DNA from: Haloactinopolyspora alba
Lineage (GTDB): Bacteria; Actinomycetota; Actinomycetes; Jiangellales; Jiangellaceae
Assembly: GCF_003014555.1 (NCBI RefSeq)
Contig: NZ_PYGE01000001.1
Location: 496,001 to 560,000 of the forward strand
Reading direction: 5' to 3'
Length of the DNA: 64,000 bases
Shown here: piece by piece, positions 33,765 through 41,835 of the stretch
Position numbering within the stretch: position 1 is the first letter of the stretch
How the letters are laid out: each line of letters starts with the position of its first letter
Position numbers and translations under genes: made by a program
Notes under the pieces: model-generated
Told to the model about the DNA's origin: nothing
Seen by the model: only the letters and a program-made list of their open reading frames with translations
Databases searched by the model: none

Positions 33765-35053
33765 CCGTCCCCCTCGCCGACCACCTGCCCGACCGGATGA
33801 CGATCAGTCTGTGGGACTTCACCTGGTACACCCGGACCAGCCCGGGCGAACCGTTCGAGAACCTCGACGCGGCGTTCTCCCGGGCCGTCGAGCTCGGCTA
33901 CGACACCGTGCGGATCTGCGCGATGCCGTTCCTGCTGTTCGGCTCCGGCCTGGACACCTCCGCGCTGACGCTGGGGTCGCTGGGAGGGGACTACGGGCAG
34001 CGCACCCGCTGGTACGACGTCAAGCACACGACGACCATCGACGCGCGCGAGCATCTGCTCGAGTTCTTCCGCGCGGCGAAGCGCCACGACTGCTACGTCA
34101 TCGTCTCCAGCTGGGAGTACCAGCAGAGCCCGTCCTTCGCCACCGACCGTGCCTGGTTCGACGCCCTGATGGCGGTCGACCCCGAAGACCGTGCTCCCAG
34201 GCTGGCCGATGCGCACGCCGACCTGATCGACCTGCTCGAAGCGCACGGCCTGGCCGACCGCGTCGCCTTCGTCGAGCTGCACAACGAGGTCCAGGGCGGC
34301 TACCTGACCGAGGGCCTGCCGGCCGACGAGTCGTACGTCGTCGGCCTGAAACCCCGGCTGACGCGTGGCATCGAGCGGTTCAAGTCGCGGCACGCGGACG
34401 TGCCGGTGACGGTGAACTACGCCCGCGTCCCGGTGGGCGAGCTGCGTGGCGTTCCGGACCACATCGACGTCGCCGTGTTCCACCCGTACGTCTACGGCGT
34501 TCTCGACGCGCTGAACCGGCGGTTCGGCGTGCGCGGACCGGCGGAGTCGTACCCGCAGGACGAGATCCGGCGGACCTTCCTGCGGCCCGGGGCGCCCGAC
34601 CAGGCGGACTGGGCGCCTCCCGCCGCGGACCGATGGAAGCTGCAGGCCACGATGGTCCGCCCCACCGAGGTCTACCTGCACGACTGGTGCGACACCGAAG
34701 CCTACGACCGCTGGCTGTACGACCACTACGGCGAGTACCGGGTGGCCATGGACGAGAAGCTGGTCACCTGGATCGAGGCGGCCGCGGACTTCGCCCTGTC
34801 CCGCGGGGTGCCGATGGTGCTGGGCGAGGGCTGGGTCGGCTACACGCCACTGGGCAGCTGGTTCGAGGAGGGACCGGTGGGCGCCGAGATCTGCCGGCTG
34901 GCCGTGCGGACCGCCGCGAACGTGGGCGCACGCGGCACCGTGATCTGCTCGAACGCCGCGCCACACCACGCCATGTGGGGCGAGGCCGAGCTGCAGAGCA
35001 CGTGCAACGAGACCTTCCGGAAGGCACCCACCGGCTCCGCCTGGCTGCGCTGA
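33761..35053 (+). CDS. Cellulase-like (GH5-type TIM-barrel) protein
   Basis: 430 residues, GTG overlapping the previous stop. Resembles the family of sugar-binding cellulase-like proteins: ISLWDFTWYTRTSPGEPFE, an early SSWEYQQSP strand, the acid/base region FVELHNEV with Glu (HNE), and a distal LGEGWVGYTPLG with a possible nucleophile Glu. No secretion signal, so the substrate is intracellular oligosaccharide. The exact activity is unknown, but last position in the alpha-galactoside operon implies a second glycosidase step. Convergent with the flavoprotein gene, 4 bp apart. Confidence 0.75.
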   Translation: MTVPLADHLPDRMTISLWDFTWYTRTSPGEPFENLDAAFSRAVELGYDTVRICAMPFLLFGSGLDTSALTLGSLGGDYGQRTRWYDVKHTTTIDAREHLLEFFRAAKRHDCYVIVSSWEYQQSPSFATDRAWFDALMAVDPEDRAPRLADAHADLIDLLEAHGLADRVAFVELHNEVQGGYLTEGLPADESYVVGLKPRLTRGIERFKSRHADVPVTVNYARVPVGELRGVPDHIDVAVFHPYVYGVLDALNRRFGVRGPAESYPQDEIRRTFLRPGAPDQADWAPPAADRWKLQATMVRPTEVYLHDWCDTEAYDRWLYDHYGEYRVAMDEKLVTWIEAAADFALSRGVPMVLGEGWVGYTPLGSWFEEGPVGAEICRLAVRTAANVGARGTVICSNAAPHHAMWGEAELQSTCNETFRKAPTGSAWLR

Positions 35054-35057
35054 GCTC

Positions 35058-36053
35058 TCACGCCGGCAGCTTCGCTGCCCGCACCGCGTCACGGACGTCC
35101 TCGTCGACGAGGTCGGCGTTGATGGCTCCGGCGGTCTGGACCCCGGCCGCCGCCGCACCGATCGCCGTCAGCCGGACGTCGGCGACGTTACCGGCCACCC
35201 ACACCCCCGGCGCGTCCGTGGCGCCCGCGGGGTCGGCGGCCACCTGGGTGCCGACGACGTGTCCGCCCATCTCGATGTCGGTGACCTTCACCCCCAGCGG
35301 CTCCAGCACCTCGGCCCGGGCGGTGAAGCGCGGTTGGACGGTGACGGCGCGGCGCGGGACCACATCGCCGGAACGCAGCCGGACGCCGGAGATCGCGCCG
35401 TCGGTGACCTCGAGCGCGGTGACCTCGCCTTCGACGACCGTGATGCCGCGTGCGCCCAACTGCTCGAGCTCGTCGTCGGTGAGCGGCGGCGCGGTGTGCC
35501 GGAACAGCGTGACGTCGTCGCTCCACTGCCGGAACAGCATCGCCTGGTGCACCGCGAACGGGCCGCTCGCCAGCACGCCGATCGGCTCGTCGCGCACCTC
35601 CCAGCCGTGGCAGTACGGGCAGTGCAGCACGTCGTGCCCCCACCTGGCGTCGACACCCGCGACGTCGGGCAACTCGTCCACCAGCCCGGTGGTGACCAGC
35701 AGCCGCCTGGCCAGCACCGAGCGGCCGTCGTCGAGCACCACGCCGAGGCCGCCGTCGACACCGTTGTCGCCGTCGCCGTCGCCGTGCAGGCGGTGCACCG
35801 ACGCCACGGTGGCGCTCAGGATCTCGCCGCCGTACCCGGTCACCTCGTCCCTGCCCGCCGAAAGCAGGTCGCCCGGTGGTGTGCCCTCACTGCCCAGGTA
35901 GTTGTGCACACCGGCGGCCGGTGCGTTACGTGGTTCGCCGGAGTCGATCACCAGGACCGACCGGCGCGCCCGCGCCAGCGTCAGCCCGGCGCTCAGTCCG
36001 GCCGCGCCGCCACCCACGATCACCACGTCGTAGCTCGTCTGCACGATGCTCAC
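35058..36053 (-). CDS. Thioredoxin reductase-like NAD(P)/FAD oxidoreductase
   Basis: 331 residues. N-terminal FAD site VVIVGGGAAGLSAGLTLARA, redox-active CPYCHG near residue 144, NADPH-site region and C-terminal VWVAGNVAD. Similar proteins reduce thioredoxins or act without one. It has an insert of Gly-Asp repeats (GDGDGDNGVDGG) around residue 95. Divergent from the XRE/cupin regulator gene at 36146, with a TTGCC-N5-GGCAA palindrome between, so it is probably the regulated gene. Confidence 0.85.
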   Translation of the reverse strand: MSIVQTSYDVVIVGGGAAGLSAGLTLARARRSVLVIDSGEPRNAPAAGVHNYLGSEGTPPGDLLSAGRDEVTGYGGEILSATVASVHRLHGDGDGDNGVDGGLGVVLDDGRSVLARRLLVTTGLVDELPDVAGVDARWGHDVLHCPYCHGWEVRDEPIGVLASGPFAVHQAMLFRQWSDDVTLFRHTAPPLTDDELEQLGARGITVVEGEVTALEVTDGAISGVRLRSGDVVPRRAVTVQPRFTARAEVLEPLGVKVTDIEMGGHVVGTQVAADPAGATDAPGVWVAGNVADVRLTAIGAAAAGVQTAGAINADLVDEDVRDAVRAAKLPA

Positions 36054-36121
36054 TCCCTGTCCGTTCGCTCTTTCCTGGTCCCGTCACCTTCGAACAACGA
36101 AACGGGGGATCGCAAATGTTG

Positions 36122-36136
36122 TTGCCGGTCTGGCAA
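36122..36136. promoter_or_regulatory. Palindrome overlapping the regulator's leader
   Basis: TTGCC-GGTCT-GGCAA is a perfect 5-bp dyad with a 5-bp spacer, located 10 bases before the ATG at 36146 and between the divergent flavoprotein and regulator genes. A plausible autoregulatory operator for the XRE protein. Confidence 0.45.
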
Positions 36137-36145
36137 ACTTGGGAG

Positions 36146-36733
36146 ATGAATGACGCGGAGCAGGAGATCGACGAGGTTCTCGACGGGGTCGGACAGCGGC
36201 TACGAGAGCTGCGGCAGCGGCGCGGCGCCACGCTCGCGCAGCTGTCCACGGCGACGGACATCTCGATCAGCACACTGTCCCGGCTGGAGTCCGGGCAGCG
36301 CAGGCCGACACTGGAGCTGCTGATGCCGCTGGCCCGGGCCCACCACGTGCCGCTGGACGAGCTCGTCGGCGCGCCACCCACCGGTGACCCGCGCGTGCAC
36401 GCCCGTCCGGTGACCCGGCACGGAATGACCTACGTGCCACTGACCCGTCGTCCCGGCGGGCTGCAGGCGTACAAGCAGATCATCCCGCCGCGGGTGCCGG
36501 AGCGGGAACCGGACCCGCGCAGCCACGAAGGCTACGAGTGGATGTACGTCCTGTCCGGCCGGCTGCGCCTGGTGCTCGGCGAGCACGACCTGGAGCTCAC
36601 GCCGGGCGAAGCCGCCGAGTTCGACACGCACGTCCCGCACTGGTTCGGCAACTTCGGGACACAACCGGTCGAACTGCTCACCATCTTCGGGCCCCAGGGA
36701 GAGCGCGTCCACCTCCGCGCCCGCCCCGCATGA
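36146..36733 (+). CDS. XRE-family regulator with C-terminal cupin domain
   Basis: 195 residues from ATG 36146; ATG 36116 is in frame with a better-spaced GGGGA upstream and would add 10 residues. HTH_3 helix-turn-helix at about 15-70 (LRELRQRRGATLAQLSTATDISISTLSRLESG), then a cupin barrel (EGYEWMYVLSGRLRLVLGEHDLELTPGEAAEFDTHVPHWFGN) with the ligand-binding histidines. Regulators of this type control small metabolic or detoxification genes in response to a ligand held by the cupin. The divergent flavoprotein is the likely target. Confidence 0.85.
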   Translation: MNDAEQEIDEVLDGVGQRLRELRQRRGATLAQLSTATDISISTLSRLESGQRRPTLELLMPLARAHHVPLDELVGAPPTGDPRVHARPVTRHGMTYVPLTRRPGGLQAYKQIIPPRVPEREPDPRSHEGYEWMYVLSGRLRLVLGEHDLELTPGEAAEFDTHVPHWFGNFGTQPVELLTIFGPQGERVHLRARPA

Positions 36734-36758
36734 CCAGCGCACCCGAGGAGACACTCCC

Positions 36759-36980
36759 ATGACCACCCGGATCCGGGGCCTGACGCCCGACGACGTCGCG
36801 CTCGTGGAATTCGCCCGCGGGATCGTCGATGCACACGGCGACGGCTCGACGCACACGATGGGCGCTGCGGTCCGCGGTGTCGACGTCACCGACCTCCTGC
36901 CGTTCGGCGGACAGTGGACACCCGACCAAGGCACGCTGCCCTATGATCCGCAGCGCTTCGACGACACCGCGGGCGAATGA
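36759..36980 (+). pseudogene. Cytidine deaminase remnant lacking the catalytic centre
   Basis: 73 residues from ATG 36759 (GGAGACAC upstream). The first 40 residues (PDDVALVEFARGIVDAHGD, THTMGAAVR) match the N-terminus of cytidine deaminases and the last 30 (VTDLLPFGGQWTPDQG) match the C-terminal end. About 60 residues with the zinc-binding HAE and PCxxC motifs are missing between them, without a stop or frameshift, so an in-frame deletion is likely. The frame is still open and might be expressed, but cannot deaminate. A distinct small protein family is the alternative. Confidence 0.5.
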
Positions 36981-37394
36981 TCACTCCGGCGGCGCCACGA
37001 TGTCGACCATCCAGCCAACGCCGAAACGGTCGGCGCACATGCCGAACTCGTCACCCCACATCTGCCGCTCCAGTGGGACCGAGACGGTGCCGCCGTCGGA
37101 AAGCTGGTTCCAGTAGCCGCGCAGCTCGTCGACGTCGTCGCCACTGAGGCTGATGGCCATGGTGTCCCCGGGGCTGTCTGCCATGTCCCGAGTAGTGTCC
37201 GCAGCCATCAACGTGAGCCCGGCAGCAGTCTCGAGCATGGCATGCATGATCTTGTCGGCTCCCGGGGCGTCCTGGCTCCCGAACTCGCCGAAGGTGTTGA
37301 GTGTCAGGGTGCCGCCGAACACACGCTGGTAGAACTCCATCGCCTCGCGCGCGTCACCAGCGAAACTGAGGTACGGGTTGAGTCGTGTGGCCAT
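36981..37394 (-). CDS. VOC family protein (PhnB-like)
   Basis: 137 residues. Starts MATRLNPYLSFAGDAREAMEFYQRVFGG, the classic PhnB/YdhR-type glyoxalase-fold start, with metal-site residues around MHAML and MWGDEFGMCADRFGVGWM. Members of this subgroup are found beside sigma-70-like regulators but have no fixed reaction. Convergent to the deaminase remnant, with the two stop codons adjacent. Confidence 0.9.
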   Translation of the reverse strand: MATRLNPYLSFAGDAREAMEFYQRVFGGTLTLNTFGEFGSQDAPGADKIMHAMLETAAGLTLMAADTTRDMADSPGDTMAISLSGDDVDELRGYWNQLSDGGTVSVPLERQMWGDEFGMCADRFGVGWMVDIVAPPE

Positions 37395-37492
37395 CGGAAG
37401 CTCCTTCGGTCGCGATGGCGATCGCCGTGGTGATCAACAGGACTCTGCTACTGCCACAGCGATAGCAGAGCCCTGACGATCGCGCCAGCGGG

Positions 37493-38626
37493 TCAGCGGG
37501 TGTTCTCGTCGATGGTCCGGTCACCCTTGCCTTCGGCCGCCTTGGCTTCGGCCTTCGCGTCCTGCACCGCGGCCGCTGCGAGCTCGGCGACCTCGTCGAC
37601 GTTCGCCGCCTCCAGCGCCGGCTCCCCGGCGGTCAGCTCCCTGCCCGACGTGGCCTCCTCCGCCGTGGCCTCGCTCTCGCCGGCCTCGACCTCGTCGGCT
37701 TCGGCGCCCTCGTCCGGCGCGCCTTCACCGGTACCGTCGCCGGCCGGCGCTCCCATCTTCGAGTAGTCGCCGAACGCGTCCGTCACCGACTTCACCGCCT
37801 GGGTGAGCTCGCCCGGGATCACCCAGAAGGTGCTGTTCTGGCCGTTGGCGATGCTGGGCAGCGTCTCGAGGTACTTGTAGGCGAGCACCTTCGGGTCGGC
37901 GTTGTTCTTGTGCACGGACTGGAAGACCCGTTCGACGGCCTTCGCCTCACCGTCGGCGCGCAGAATGGCGGCCTGCTGGTCACCCTGCGCCTCGAGGATG
38001 TTCTGCTGGCGGGTCCCTTCGGCAGTGAGGATCTTCGACTGCCGCTCGCCCTCGGCGTGCAGGATGACCGCGCGCTTGTCGCGCTCGGCCCGCATCTGCT
38101 TCTCCATGGCTTCCTTGATCGTGGACGGCGGGTCGATCGCCTTGATCTCCACCCGGTTCACGCGGATGCCCCACTTGCCGGTGGCGTCGTCGAGGACGCT
38201 GCGCAGCTGTGCGTTGATCTCTTCACGTGAGGTCAGCGTGCGCTCGAGGTCCATGCTGCCGATGACGTTACGCAACGTGGTGACCGTCAGCTGGTCGATG
38301 GCCGCCAGGTAGTCCGCGACCTCGTAGGCCGCCGCGCGCGGGTCGGTGATCTGGTAGTAGAGCACCGTGTCTATGTTCACCACGAGGTTGTCCTCGGTGA
38401 TCACGGGCTGCGGAGCGGACGAGAACACCTGCTCGCGCACATCGAGCTTGGTGTTGATCCGGTCCATGAGCGGGACGATGAAGTTCAGCCCCGGCTGCAG
38501 CGTCGTCCGGTAGCGGCCGAAGCGCTCGACGTTGTAGCGGCGAGCCTGTGGCACGACACGCACCGTGGAGATGACCGCGAACACCACCAGGGCCGCCACG
38601 ACGATGATCAGCACCAGAGGATCCAT
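37493..38626 (-). CDS. SPFH-domain (stomatin/QmcA-like) membrane protein
   Basis: 377 residues. N-terminal membrane helix (VLIIVVAALVVFAVIS), SPFH domain from about 25 to 190 (VERFGRYRTTLQPGLNFIVPL), then a coiled coil (EAMEKQMRAERDKRAVILHAEGERQ) and an acidic Ala/Glu-rich tail. Forms flotillin-like microdomain scaffolds. It is followed by an NfeD-type gene 33 bases upstream in genome order (38660), the usual stomatin-NfeD operon, with NfeD first. Confidence 0.9.
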   Translation of the reverse strand: MDPLVLIIVVAALVVFAVISTVRVVPQARRYNVERFGRYRTTLQPGLNFIVPLMDRINTKLDVREQVFSSAPQPVITEDNLVVNIDTVLYYQITDPRAAAYEVADYLAAIDQLTVTTLRNVIGSMDLERTLTSREEINAQLRSVLDDATGKWGIRVNRVEIKAIDPPSTIKEAMEKQMRAERDKRAVILHAEGERQSKILTAEGTRQQNILEAQGDQQAAILRADGEAKAVERVFQSVHKNNADPKVLAYKYLETLPSIANGQNSTFWVIPGELTQAVKSVTDAFGDYSKMGAPAGDGTGEGAPDEGAEADEVEAGESEATAEEATSGRELTAGEPALEAANVDEVAELAAAAVQDAKAEAKAAEGKGDRTIDENTR

Positions 38627-38659
38627 GTCTCGACCGCCTCCGTATCAAACGGGTTGTGT

Positions 38660-39097
38660 TCAGGGCAGCAGTTCTCGGGGGTAGACGACGGCCGTGGCGC
38701 CTTCGATCTCCATGACGTCGACCATCGCACCCTCCGGGATGACGTGGTCCTCGTCGAACGCACGTGCCGACCATTCCTCCCCGGACAACTTGACGAGCCC
38801 GTGCATCGCGGTGACCTCCTTCACCACCACCGCGCGTTGCCCGACGAGCGCGTCGCTGCCTTCGCGTACCAACGGTGGCTGCGCCATGTGTCGTTGGGCG
38901 ATCGGCCGGGCGATCCACAGTCCGGCGGCGGCCGTCCCCGCGAATGCGAGAAGCTGCAGTACCCACACCCCGCCCAGACCAGCGACGACCGCGGCGACCA
39001 GCGCCGCAGCGGCGAGCAGGCCGAAGCTGAGCGTCAACGTCATGAACTCGGCGACGCCCAAGGCCGCGGCTGCGACCAGCCACACGATCCACAGCAT
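38660..39097 (-). CDS. NfeD family protein
   Basis: 145 residues from ATG 39097. Four hydrophobic segments in the first 80 residues (LWIVWLVAAAALGVAEFM), then the soluble NfeD OB-fold (VGQRAVVVKEVTAMHGLVKLSGEEWSARA). Works with the SPFH protein encoded next in the same operon. Confidence 0.9.
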   Translation of the reverse strand: MLWIVWLVAAAALGVAEFMTLTLSFGLLAAAALVAAVVAGLGGVWVLQLLAFAGTAAAGLWIARPIAQRHMAQPPLVREGSDALVGQRAVVVKEVTAMHGLVKLSGEEWSARAFDEDHVIPEGAMVDVMEIEGATAVVYPRELLP

Positions 39098-39254
39098 CGA
39101 ACCGACCTCCTGTCCAGGGCGGTTACTCCCCAACCTACCTCGTCACGCAGGCCAGTGACACCCGTCGTGTGCGCCGTACCCAGCCGGTACGCGGCGCTCC
39201 AAAAATGGCCGTTCTTGCAGTGCACACGCGCGGCATTCACGGCACCATCGGGAC

Positions 39255-39641
39255 ATGGACGTTCTCAGCAGCCGCATCCTGCTCCGCCCGACCGATCCGG
39301 TGCGCAGCCGGCACTTCTACGGCGACGTGCTCGGCCTCGCCGTGTACCGCGAGTTCGGGCCGCCCGACAGCCCGGGAACGGTCTATTTCCTCGGGCCGGC
39401 GCAGCTCGAGCTGTCCGGACAGGCCAGCTCACGCGTCGACGGGCCGGTGCGGATCTGGCTCCAGGTCCGTGACGTGCACGCCGAGCACGAGCGGCTGCTC
39501 GCTGCCGGAGCGGACGTCACCCGGGAGCCGCGAACCGAACCGTGGGGGCTGATCGAGATGTGGCTCGAGGACCCGGACGGTGTGCCGATCGTTCTGGTCG
39601 AGGTGCCGGCCGAGCACCCGTTGCGCCGGGACACACGCTGA
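39255..39641 (+). CDS. VOC family (glyoxalase/bleomycin resistance-like) protein
   Basis: 128 residues. Paired beta-alpha-beta-beta units: LRPTDPVRSRHFYGDVLGLAVYREFG and a second around WLQVRDVHAEHERLLAAGADV, ending with EDPDGVPIVLVEVP. Ligands His and Glu typical of the fold are present (HFYGD, IEMWLEDP). Substrate unknown. Single gene, convergent with the MerR regulator. Confidence 0.85.
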   Translation: MDVLSSRILLRPTDPVRSRHFYGDVLGLAVYREFGPPDSPGTVYFLGPAQLELSGQASSRVDGPVRIWLQVRDVHAEHERLLAAGADVTREPRTEPWGLIEMWLEDPDGVPIVLVEVPAEHPLRRDTR

Positions 39642-39664
39642 CGGCGCGGCGGGCGTACGGACGC

Positions 39665-40042
39665 CTACGGATGCGTTGCGGTGACCTCGATGATCTGGTC
39701 GAGGCGGTCGAGCGCGACCTGTAACGCGTCGCGTTTCGCCTGGATCCGGTCGCGTTCGGCCAGCAGCATGGCCCGCTGGTCGGCGTCGGTGTGGCCCGAA
39801 TCCACGCACGGCAGGAGCTCGGCGATGTTCCGGCTGCTCAGGCCCGCGGCGTACATCTGCTGGAAGAACAGCACCCGGCCCACGGCGTCCGGTGAGTACA
39901 GCCGCTGCCCGGACGGGCTCCGCTCCGCCGTCAACAGCCCCTGCTGCTCGTAATAGCGCACGGCACGGACGGAAACGCCGGCCCGTCGCGCAACCTCGCC
40001 GATACGGATCGACGGCTCGGTCGGCGCCTCTGTGGTGATCAT
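39665..40042 (-). CDS. MerR family transcriptional regulator
   Basis: 125 residues. N-terminal winged helix IRIGEVARRAGVSVRAVRYYEQQGLL, then coiled coil RAMLLAERDRIQAKRDALQVAL. No metal-binding cysteines, so an organic ligand or none is sensed. Divergent from an SDR gene whose promoter carries a 19-bp-spaced dyad, the usual MerR target. Confidence 0.9.
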   Translation of the reverse strand: MITTEAPTEPSIRIGEVARRAGVSVRAVRYYEQQGLLTAERSPSGQRLYSPDAVGRVLFFQQMYAAGLSSRNIAELLPCVDSGHTDADQRAMLLAERDRIQAKRDALQVALDRLDQIIEVTATHP

Positions 40043-40065
40043 CGCACATTCCTTCCGCCGTTCCC

Positions 40066-40096
40066 TTGCCTCTGACGTCAGCGTCAGGTTTTAGCG
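40066..40096 (+). promoter_or_regulatory. MerR-type promoter of the SDR gene
   Basis: TTGCCT at 40066-40071 and TTAGCG at 40091-40096 are separated by 19 bp, the long spacer typical of MerR-activated promoters. Centred between them is CTGACG-TCAG-CGTCAG, a 6-bp dyad. MerR encoded divergently next door is the natural regulator. Confidence 0.55.
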
Positions 40097-40104
40097 TAGC
40101 CGAC

Positions 40105-40830
40105 ATGGACATCAAGAACTCGGTCGCACTCGTCACCGGAGCCAACCGTGGCCTCGGCCACGCATTCACCCAGAGCCTCCTCGAGCGGGGCGCACGCAAG
40201 GTCTACGCCACCGCTCGGAACCCGGAGACCGTGGACCTGCCCGGAGTAGAGACCCTGCCGCTCGACATCACCGATCCCGAAGCAGTCAAGGCTGCCGCCC
40301 ACCTCGCCCCCGACGTCTCGCTACTCGTCAACAACGCCGGAATCCAGACGTCCACCGACCTGGTGTCCGGCTCGATGGAGACGCTGCAGCTCGAGCTGGA
40401 GACCAACGTCCTCGGCCACCTGCGGATGATCCGGGCGTTCGCCCCCGCGCTGAGCGCGAACGGCGGCGGGGCCATAGTGAACGTGCTCTCGGCCATGTCG
40501 TGGTTCGGGATCAACGGCGCCAACTCCTACCACCTGACCAAGGCGGCCGCGTGGGCCGTGACCAACGGGGTCCGTCTCGAACTCGCGGACCAGGGAACGC
40601 TCGTGACGGCCGTCCATCTCGGCCTGGCCGACACCGACATGTCGTCCGGCTGGGACGTGCCCAAGATCGCAGCGTCCGACCTGGTCGACGCCACCCTGGA
40701 CGGCGTCGAGGCCGGTACCGCCGAGGTCCTCGCCGACGAGTGGAGCCGGGGCATCAAGGCACGCCTGCCACTGCCGCCGGAAGAGTTCAACGCCGCGATG
40801 GACCGTGACCTGGCGGCGTTGGTTACCTGA
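40105..40830 (+). CDS. SDR family oxidoreductase controlled by MerR
   Basis: 241 residues from ATG 40105 (the upstream extension would overlap the promoter dyad). Nucleotide site TGANRGLGHAF, NNAG at about residue 80, catalytic Ser in VLSAMSWF and YHLTK at about 150. Belongs to the common actinobacterial SDR group acting on small carbonyl compounds. MerR-controlled SDR genes often answer to an electrophile or antibiotic; not provable here. Confidence 0.85.
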   Translation: MDIKNSVALVTGANRGLGHAFTQSLLERGARKVYATARNPETVDLPGVETLPLDITDPEAVKAAAHLAPDVSLLVNNAGIQTSTDLVSGSMETLQLELETNVLGHLRMIRAFAPALSANGGGAIVNVLSAMSWFGINGANSYHLTKAAAWAVTNGVRLELADQGTLVTAVHLGLADTDMSSGWDVPKIAASDLVDATLDGVEAGTAEVLADEWSRGIKARLPLPPEEFNAAMDRDLAALVT

Positions 40831-40872
40831 GCATCGCCGCGGGCGAAGCGGCAGCGCACCCCTGACTTGCCG

Positions 40873-41652
40873 TCAAGCCGCCGCGTCGACGAAGCGGCCG
40901 TCACGCAGGAGCGGGACACAGGCGCTCATGTCGACCTCGGCCGCAACCAGCACGTCCGCTTCGAATCCCTTCTCGGCGAGTTCACGACCACTGGCGCACC
41001 GCAGCAGCGACCCGTCGATGCCGGGCCATACCGAGTCGAACGCTGCAACGGCCGTGGCAGCCTCGGGGCTGAGCGAGCTCACCCCGTGATCTCCGAGGGC
41101 GGCAATTACCGACCCGGCACCCCACAGGTCCTCGACAGCCGGGCGCAACGACCCGTCCGGCCACCGCTCACCGGCGGCGATCACCGTGACGGCTGACGAC
41201 GGATCTGCGTGGAGGCGATCGGTGAGCCACTCGGCGACGGCCGAGCGGTTTCGCAACGAGGCCGCCACGACGCCGGCGCCGCCCTCAGCAAGCCGAGCAC
41301 TGATGGTCGAGCCATTGGGAGACGGCAGCACGAGCCGGGACAGACCCGACGAGCTCCGGATCGTCGCCGGCGACAGGCTGACCGACGCGACGTTGCCGGA
41401 GTCGCGTGCTTCCAGCCGCCCGACAGCCAGGGTCGCCTGATGTGCTCGGGCGTACTCCGCGGCGGTGTCGTCCGCCCACTGGTAGGGATGGACCTCGGCT
41501 CCACCGTCGAGCGCGACGCTGACCGTGGTCGTGAAGCTCAGAACGTCCACGACCACCGCCAGGTCCGCTCCGTGCACGGTCTCGCGGACGGCCGCCGGCC
41601 CCCAGTCCAACCGGACACGTGCCGACACCTGTCCGAGTGAGCTGCTACGCAT
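40873..41652 (-). CDS. comB: 2-phosphosulfolactate phosphatase (ComB family)
   Basis: 259 residues from ATG 41652. ComB features: VVVDVLSFTTTVSVALDGGAEVHPY, the LPSPNGSTISARLA loop, VIAAGERWPDGSLRPAVEDLWGAGSVIAAL with acidic metal ligands, and a C-terminal helix. In methanogens ComB makes sulfolactate for coenzyme M; in bacteria the family is used in sulfolactate or related metabolism, so the physiological substrate here is uncertain. Divergent from the nucleoside hydrolase, 183 bp apart. Confidence 0.8.
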   Translation of the reverse strand: MRSSSLGQVSARVRLDWGPAAVRETVHGADLAVVVDVLSFTTTVSVALDGGAEVHPYQWADDTAAEYARAHQATLAVGRLEARDSGNVASVSLSPATIRSSSGLSRLVLPSPNGSTISARLAEGGAGVVAASLRNRSAVAEWLTDRLHADPSSAVTVIAAGERWPDGSLRPAVEDLWGAGSVIAALGDHGVSSLSPEAATAVAAFDSVWPGIDGSLLRCASGRELAEKGFEADVLVAAEVDMSACVPLLRDGRFVDAAA

Positions 41653-41835
41653 CAGCTGGTCACGGCCCTTCTCACCTGTCCCGAACAGTTCCGCCGCCGG
41701 TGGTTCACCGGAACGTACGTGCGGACGCCGAGAGTCTCCACTCATACCAGCAGCACAAAGGCGGCCGGCATCCACCTCTCCGGACCGGCGGTCCGGCACC
41801 CCGTATGTTGGCTGCCCGGAAGAGGTGGTGCCCCC

